Translations under genes and position numbers: made by a program
Assembly (NCBI GenBank): GCA_040954595.2
Contig: CM082592.2
Location: 11,346,001 to 11,410,000 of the forward strand
DNA: 64,000 nucleotides
Source of the DNA: Balanoglossus misakiensis
Lineage: Eukaryota > Hemichordata
Direction of reading: 5' to 3'
Part shown: in pieces, positions 52,001-64,000 of the stretch
How the letters are laid out: each line of letters begins with the position of its first letter
How positions within the stretch are numbered: the stretch's first letter is position 1
Notes under the pieces: model-generated
The model's input: only the letters and a program-made list of their open reading frames with translations
Databases searched by the model: none
Told to the model about the DNA's origin: nothing

Positions 52001-55000
52001 TGCGAATTTTCAAAATTTGGTCATTTTTTGAAAAAACCAGCTCAGGAAAATCGTGAAAAATCGAGGATTTTTCGACTTTGCGAATTTTCAAAATTTGGTC
52101 ATTTTTTGAAAAAACCATGGGTTATAGCTCAGGAAAATGTCGAAAAATCGAGGATTTTTCGACTTTGCGAATTTTCAAAATTTGGTCATTTTTTGAAAAA
52201 ACCATGGGTTATAGCTCAGGAAAATGTCGAAAAATCGAGGATTTTTCGACTTTGCGAATTTTCAAAATTTGGTCATTTTTTGAAAAAACCATGGGTTATA
52301 GCTCAGGAAAATGTCGAAAAATCGAGGATTTTTCGACTTTGCGAATTTTCAAAATTTGGTCATTTTTTGAAAAAACCATGGGTTATAGCTCAGGAAAATG
52401 TCGAAAAATCGAGGATTTTTCGACTTTGCGAATTTTCAAAATTTGGTCATTTTTTGAAAAAACCATGGGTTATAGCTCAGGAAAATCGTGAAAAACCGAG
52501 GATTTTTCGACTTTGCGAATTTTCAAAATTTGGTCATTTTTTGAAAAAACCATGGGTTATAGCTCAGGAAAATGTCGAAAAATCGAGGATTTTTCGACTT
52601 TGCGAATTTTCAAAATTTGGTCATTTTTTGAAAAAACCATGGGTTATAGCTCAGGAAAATGTCGAAAAATCGAGGATTTTTCGACTTTGCGAATTTTCAA
52701 AATTTGGTCATTTTTTGAAAAAACCATGGGTTATAGCTCAGGAAAATGTCGAAAAATCGAGGATTTTTCGACTTTGCGAATTTTCAAAATTTGGTCATTT
52801 TTTGAAAAAACCATGGGTTATAGCTCAGGAAAATGTCGAAAAATCGAGGATTTTTCGACTTTGCGAATTTTCAAAATTTGGTCATTTTTTGAAAAAACCA
52901 TGGGTTATAGCTCAGGAAAATGTCGAAAAATCGAGGATTTTTCGACTTTGCGAATTTTCAAAATTTGGTCATTTTTTGAAAAAACCATGGGTTATAGCTC
53001 AGGAAAATGTCGAAAAATCGAGGATTTTTCGACTTTGCGAATTTTCAAAATTTGGTCATTTTTTGAAAAAACCATGGGTTATAGCTCAGGAAAATGTCGA
53101 AAAATCGAGGATTTTTCGACTTTGCGAATTTTCAAAATTTGGTCATTTTTTGAAAAAACCATGGGTTATAGCTCAGGAAAATGTCGAAAAATCGAGGATT
53201 TTTCGACTTTGCGAATTTTCAAAATTTGGTCATTTTTTGAAAAAACCATGGGTTATAGCTCAGGAAAATCGTGAAAAATCGAGGATTTTTCGACTTTGCG
53301 AATTTTCAAAATTTGGTCATTTTTTGAAAAAACCATGGGTTATAGCTCAGGAAAATGTCGAAAAATCGAGGATTTTTCGACTTTGCGAATTTTCAAAATT
53401 TGGTCATTTTTTGAAAAAACCATGGGTTATAGCTCAGGAAAATGTCGAAAAATCGAGGATTTTTCGACTTTGCGAATTTTCAAAATTTGGTCATTTTTTG
53501 AAAAAAACCATGGGTTATAGCTCAGGAAAATGTCGAAAAATCGAGGATTTTTCGACTTTGCGAATTTTCAAAATTTGGTCATTTTTTGAAAAAACCATGG
53601 GTTATAGCTCAGGAAAATCGTGAAAAATCGAGGATTTTTCGACTTTGCGAATTTTCAAAATTTGGTCATTTTTTGAAAAAACCATGGGTTATAGCTCAGG
53701 AAAATCGTGAAAAATCGAGGATTTTTCGACTTTGCGAATTTTCAAAATTTGGTAATTTTTTGAAAAAACCATGGGTTATAGCTCAGGAAAATGTCGAAAA
53801 ATCGAGGATTTTTCGACTTTGCGAATTTTCAAAATTTGGTCATTTTTTGAAAAAACCATGGGTTATAGCTCAGGAAAATGTCGAAAAATCGAGGATTTTT
53901 CGACTTTGCGAATTTTCAAAATTTGGTCATTTTTTGAAAAAACCATGGGTTATAGCTCAGGAAAATGTCGAAACATCGAGGATTTTTCGACTTTGCGAAT
54001 TTTCAAAATTTGGTCATTTTTTGAAAAAACCATGGGTTATAGCTCAGGAAAATGTCGAAAAATCGAGGATTTTTCGACTTTGCGAATTTTCAAAATTTGG
54101 TCATTTTTTGAAAAAACCATGGGTTATAGCTCAGGAAAATGTCGAAAAATCGAGGATTTTTCGACTTTGCGAATTTTCAAAATTTGGTCATTTTTTGAAA
54201 AAACCATGGGTTATAGCTCAGGAAAATCGTGAAAAACCGAGGATTTTTCGACTTTGCGAATTTTCAAAATTTGGTCATTTTTTGAAAAAACCATGGGTTA
54301 TAGCTCAGGAAAATCGTGAAAAATCGAGGATTTTTCGACTTTGCGAATTTTCAAAATTTGGTCATTTTTTGAAAAAACCATGGGTTATAGCTCAGGAAAA
54401 TCGTGAAAAATCGAGGATTTTTCGACTTTGCGAATTTTCAAAATTTGGTCATTTTTTGAAAAAACCATGGGTTATAGCTCAGGAAAATCGTGAAAAATCG
54501 AGGATTTTTCGACTTTGCGAATTTTCAAAATTTGGTCATTTTTTGAAAAAAACCATGGGTTATAGCTCAGGAAAATGTCGAAAAATCGAGGATTTTTCGA
54601 CTTTGCGAATTTTCAAAATTTGGTCATTTTTTGAAAAAAACCATGGGTTATAGCTCAGGAAAATGTCGAAAAATCGAGGATTTTTCGACTTTGCGAATTT
54701 TCAAAATTTGGTCATTTTTTGAAAAAAACCATGGGTTATAGCTCAGGAAAATCGTGAAAAATCGAGGATTTTTCGACTTTGCGAATTTTCAAAATTTGGT
54801 CATTTTTTGAAAAAACCATGGGTTATAGCTCAGGAAAATCGTGAAAAATCGAGGATTTTTCGACTTTGCGAATTTTCAAAATTTGGTCATTTTTTGAAAA
54901 AACCATGGGTTATAGCTCAGGAAAATCGTGAAAAATCGAGGATTTTTCGACTTTGCGAATTTTCAAAATTTGGTCATTTTTTGAAAAAACCATGGGTTAT

Positions 55001-55195
55001 AGCTCAGGAAAATCGTGAAAAATCGAGGATTTTTCGACTTTGCGAATTTTCAAAATTTGGTCATTTTTTGAAAAAACCATGGGTTATAGCTCAGGAAAAT
55101 CGTGAAAAATCGAGGATTTTTCGACTTTGCGAATTTTCAAAATTTGGTCATTTTTTGAAAAAACCTTGGGTTATAGCTCAGGAAAATGTCGAAAA
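34021..55195 (+). repeat. 87-bp satellite array, right arm (about 243 copies)
   Basis: This is the same monomer as the left arm but reverse-complemented (CCATGGGTTATAGCTCAGG as anchor). Subtypes A and B recur, plus a third form with AATGACGAAAAATCG near 35069, 35508, 38893, 39768, 40725 and 40985, and AATGGTGAAAAATCG near 45866 and 47173. Marker variants recur at fixed offsets: CCGTGGG at 44099, 45146, 48113 and 48725 (steps 1,047, 2,967 and 612); the ATGACG marker at 39768 and 40725 (957, or 11 monomers). One monomer at about 52038 has lost 12 bases of the anchor. Between about 34,000 and 50,000 single-base indels in A/T runs are far commoner than in the left arm. Confidence 0.97.
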
Positions 55196-56185
55196 ATGAC
55201 AATTTTTCAACTTTTCAAAATTACACAAATGCCTTGTTGGGGCCGCTGGTCAGTCCTTTGAATCAAAAATGCATTTTAACCTCACTGGAATGTACATTAC
55301 TATTTTTATTGATACATAATAATTACAAGTGAACAAAAGTAAATCATAATTTCTTTTATTTATAATTATGTAGGAATAATGCCCCATCACATAGGAAGGG
55401 CTGTAGTGTGTATGTAATGGTCAAATAGCCATCTCACATAACATTTAAAGGATAAAAATAAATTCTATGCTATTTAAAATATAATGTCTGACGTAAATAT
55501 CTTAAAGCTAAATATATTTTCCAGCTGCTTTTATTTCATTCTTCTTTGCTTTTCAAAATCTTTCTTGTAAACTCATAATAATTTCATGCTTGACAAAAAT
55601 GTAATTCAATATTTATTAGAGAAAGGAATGTGATTTTTTGTAGGAAATTATTTTCACATATCCTGGCACATTTCATTCATTTCTGTACATTATTATTATT
55701 ACAGAACTACAAACACAAGAACACTTTATCAGTATGAAAGTTTATCACTTGGAATGCTGTCCCTAACTTTCATTAAAACAACTTGGTTGGTGAGTTTGTG
55801 ATATGTGTTTCATATGAATAGCCGTCTTTTCTTTTCAAAAATAAAGAGCAATCTTCCTTCACAACACTACATGTCATGTTGTACCAACCGCAACACCTAT
55901 TTCCTTTGGCTCAGCGTCTTCAGTTCAATGGCTGCAGCAAAAATCTTTGGATAAATCTGCAGAATTCAGAAGTAAATGTCACAACATGTTGCTTCTCAGT
56001 GTCCACTCAACAGAATCCATTGTTCATTTTTCACAGCCATTGGCATCAAAATTCTATAAAATATATTCTGTCCTTTGATGCCCGAAAAATAAATTCCTTT
56101 GGTTTCACTCTGACAATCCTCAAACTACCCCTACATTTGATAATATTGCAGTCTGTCACTTGCAGTATCCACTCAGTGTGACGGA
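55196..56185 (-). other. Satellite border and LIMK 3' region
   Basis: The last satellite monomer decays at about 55190-55225 into GACAATTTTTCAACTTTTC, after which the sequence is unique and AT-rich. TTTATT (AATAAA on the minus strand) at 55355-55360 and others nearby could serve LIMK. A 306-base open frame on the plus strand (55876-56181) has no domain, and I do not call it a gene. Confidence 0.55.
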
Positions 56186-61752
<5,567 letters not shown>

Positions 61753-62946
61753 CTGAGAACAACCAACCAGAAACACAAAGATAAGAGAAATTAAATATTG
61801 ATCAGAAAATTATTGGCAATATTCTTTTCAGAGTAAAGGCTTTCTCTTCAGCTTGACTCACTGTCCCTTCACCTAGTGACGTAGAAAGATAAGGAATACA
61901 TGTCATGTATATTGCATGCCAGAAGTATTCTCCATGAAATATCAATCGTGTCAGTTGCCTAGATGCTGCTGAAATTTCTACCAGCATCCATTAAACCCTT
62001 CAGAATTTGATGTCATTTTATTATCTGAAGTGAAGTCTTTTGTCATCAGATGTGATCAATTTTATACAAATATATGAGATGTTATTGAACAATGAGTAAT
62101 GTAATAACGCTGCAGGAAAAAAAATGCAAACTGAGAAACTGAAAACTAATTTGCACAGAAATGCTTGCAAACTGATGAAATGACAATTTGATCATACTGC
62201 CAGTATTGTGAGGAACAATAGGAAATCAATAGCAGACACACAGAAGCCTGACTATGATTTTAAATAGCTAATTAATGGCAGGTAAACTCAATTAACATTT
62301 GCAATTAGGAATTTTTCAATCACAGAGTGTGTGTGCATGACTTCATTAAGAGAACGCCAACTCAAACTGTTTCCTTTCTTGAAACAATGATGTCATCCTC
62401 ACATGCTTCCTTCTGGGATTAATGATATCATATCAGTAAAGGATCACAAATGATTTTCAGGGTTATATTTCTATTTTGACTACAGTTTCACGTAAAACTT
62501 ATGTGCAGGGGATGGTCACAGAAGATGCAGTATACAGATCTGCCATCAGAAATGTTTGATTTCATTGACTTTTTTGCTGCAGTGGCTGCATACATGTAGC
62601 GTTGATTTACCAGTTGTGATACTCCTGAAATGATACTCATGAAATCTCACCCCAGACCATTAGATTCACTCAACAGCATGTCAGTTGATAATCTCTCAGA
62701 AAGAAGCATGTGATAATACGGCTGAAAGGCTGCATGAATGTCTGGGAAATGGGTCTTTAAGTTGACATGAATTGAAATTCTAAAAGCCCTTTTATTTGCC
62801 TAATAGCACCTTTTTGTTGCGTCAATTATCTTTCACTTGGAAAAATGAAAGTCCATGTCTACATCATAGTACAAGTATGTTGCCTTTGAGTAAATAGACA
62901 AGGACAGTCTCCTGAAAGTTCTGAACAATTTGTGTTTAAAGACTGC

Positions 62947-62990
62947 TGAATGAATGAATGAATGAATGAATGAATGAATGAATGAATGAA
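62947..62990. repeat. (TGAA)11 microsatellite
   Basis: Eleven uninterrupted TGAA units, visible directly. Confidence 0.95.
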
Positions 62991-63480
62991 CCCTCTGTGC
63001 GGTAGGTGGGCAAGGATATTGGATGCAACGTACAAGAGATTTCAATGGAGATATATGTAACACATACTGGCAATGCAACAAAAAAGTACACTAAACGAAA
63101 CTATCAAATTCTGAAAGTAACCTTCGCTGTTTTCCTGCCAGACACTGTTTATATCATGTTTATGGAAGTGAACCAGTCAAATTCACTGAGATCCTTTTCA
63201 ACTCTGCATGCCAGCTACTGCATTTCAGGAAATGGAAATGTCACGGAATACGTTCCCGTAGGTCTTGCCTAAATGGATTATATTCCCTGAGCTCCTCGCA
63301 AGTCAAACATACCACTTCCCATTAGCAGGAGCTCTTCACACCTACCGTATATCTGACCTTAGTTTCAACCCTAAGTGATCGGAATGGATGAATGAGTGAA
63401 AGTTTGCTGGTTGATAATAATCCTGGTGGAGATATGACAGAACGAAGCTGGTCTAAGGGACTGTCCAGAATTTACTTCCA

Positions 63481-63578
63481 GGGGGGGGCTGGAGGATTTT
63501 CAGGGGGGGCCACCCATTTTCCCCAAGAAAAATTAGGGGGGGTCAGACATAAAAATCACAATTCTTTAGGGGGGGGGG
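63481..63578 (+). repeat. Short element with four long G runs
   Basis: G runs of 8, 7, 7 and about 10 occur at 63481-63488, 63503-63509, 63536-63542 and about 63569-63578, separated by 14-26 bases. They give G-quadruplex potential, although the loops are long. A further GGGGAGGGGG lies at the window end (about 63986-63995). It resembles a dispersed low-complexity repeat, and I see no terminal repeats. Confidence 0.6.
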
Positions 63579-64000
63579 CCATGTAAAAAACTCTCACAAA
63601 CTCAATATTTGCCCAGAAGTACTGATTTATAAGAAACAAACCACCATGGCTACCTGGATGACAGATGAACTCCGCAAGTGTATTAAATCTTCATAAGCTT
63701 GAATTTCCGGTAATTTTTACGGTGGGTTATTTTGTATATCTACTACAGTTTCTTGTTCTACTCTGTGAAGCATAATAAAATGCCCAGTATTTGGCCTGCC
63801 AGCACAGACCATAAATGTACAGTGAACAGTCAGTGTTGTTACTGTTGACGAGCTCAATTCAAGTCCAGACTAGAATTCGTTAATTTTCTCATCAATCATT
63901 CATATATGTATATAAAAAGTTAATTTGCTTTTGGGTTCATTAAAATGCAGCTTTGAGCTCTGTATTTTATAAAATTTTCTTACAGGGGAGGGGGACACCC

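Larger units (their letters stand above)
61753..64000 (-). other. LIMK upstream intron sequence to the window end
   Basis: The exon ending at 61752 has a good acceptor, so this stretch is LIMK intron or 5' sequence. I could not find the missing first half of LIM1 (two Cys plus His-Cys pattern with a donor in the right phase) on the minus strand. It holds a (TGAA)n microsatellite and a G-run element described separately; otherwise it is AT-rich and has no recognisable gene. Confidence 0.6.

Noticed and set aside
15841-55190. CRISPR-like array
   Set aside because: Repeats are directly contiguous with no unique spacers, in an intron-bearing animal genome.
55876-56181. Open frame downstream of LIMK on the plus strand
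   Set aside because: No recognisable domain and typical of chance frames in AT-rich DNA; it overlaps the probable LIMK 3' UTR on the other strand.
63190-63240. Possible missing LIM1 exon on the minus strand (Trp-His-Ala codons at 63205-63213)
   Set aside because: The surrounding codons lack the required Cys pattern, and no donor in the right phase follows.

Overview
The window is nuclear DNA of an animal. Its genes are split by many short GT-AG introns, it has metazoan-only families (LIM-PDZ kinase, 4E-T) and AATAAA poly(A) signals, and it contains a very long satellite array and a 100-N scaffold gap. Gene content and short introns fit an invertebrate, perhaps a marine deuterostome such as a hemichordate or lancelet, but I cannot fix the species from sequence alone.

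Layout. At 1-1,313 (+) are the last three coding exons of EIF4ENIF1 (4E-T), followed by a long AT-rich 3' region with one short inverted-repeat element. At 5,247-7,642 (+) is a complete ten-exon DRG1 (GTPase). At 8,487-10,138 (+) is a two-exon type II membrane sulfotransferase-like gene. At 11,113-14,756 (+) is a complete nine-exon RPUSD4 (mitochondrial RNA pseudouridine synthase), whose start codon lies in a perfect TISU/YY1-type element. From about 15,480 to 55,200 the sequence is almost purely an 87-bp AT-rich satellite, roughly 450 copies, which reverses orientation at about 33,622 and contains the N gap (33,812-33,911). At 56,186-61,752 (-) are fourteen exons of LIM-domain kinase (LIMK), from mid LIM1 to the stop; its first exon(s) lie beyond 61,752 and probably beyond the window. 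RPUSD4 and LIMK are convergent, so the satellite fills the space between two gene 3' ends.

The genes do not form a pathway. EIF4ENIF1, DRG1 and LIMK2 are also close neighbours on human chromosome 22q12 (established knowledge), so this looks like an old microsynteny block into which RPUSD4, the sulfotransferase and the satellite are interspersed. The most unusual thing in the window is the satellite: a monomer built from three hairpin-forming dyads, two interspersed monomer subtypes, higher-order duplications (about 2,965 bp, 1,047 bp and 957 bp), a back-to-back inversion, and a length (87 = 3 x 29) that leaves two reading frames open for hundreds of codons without evidence of a real gene.
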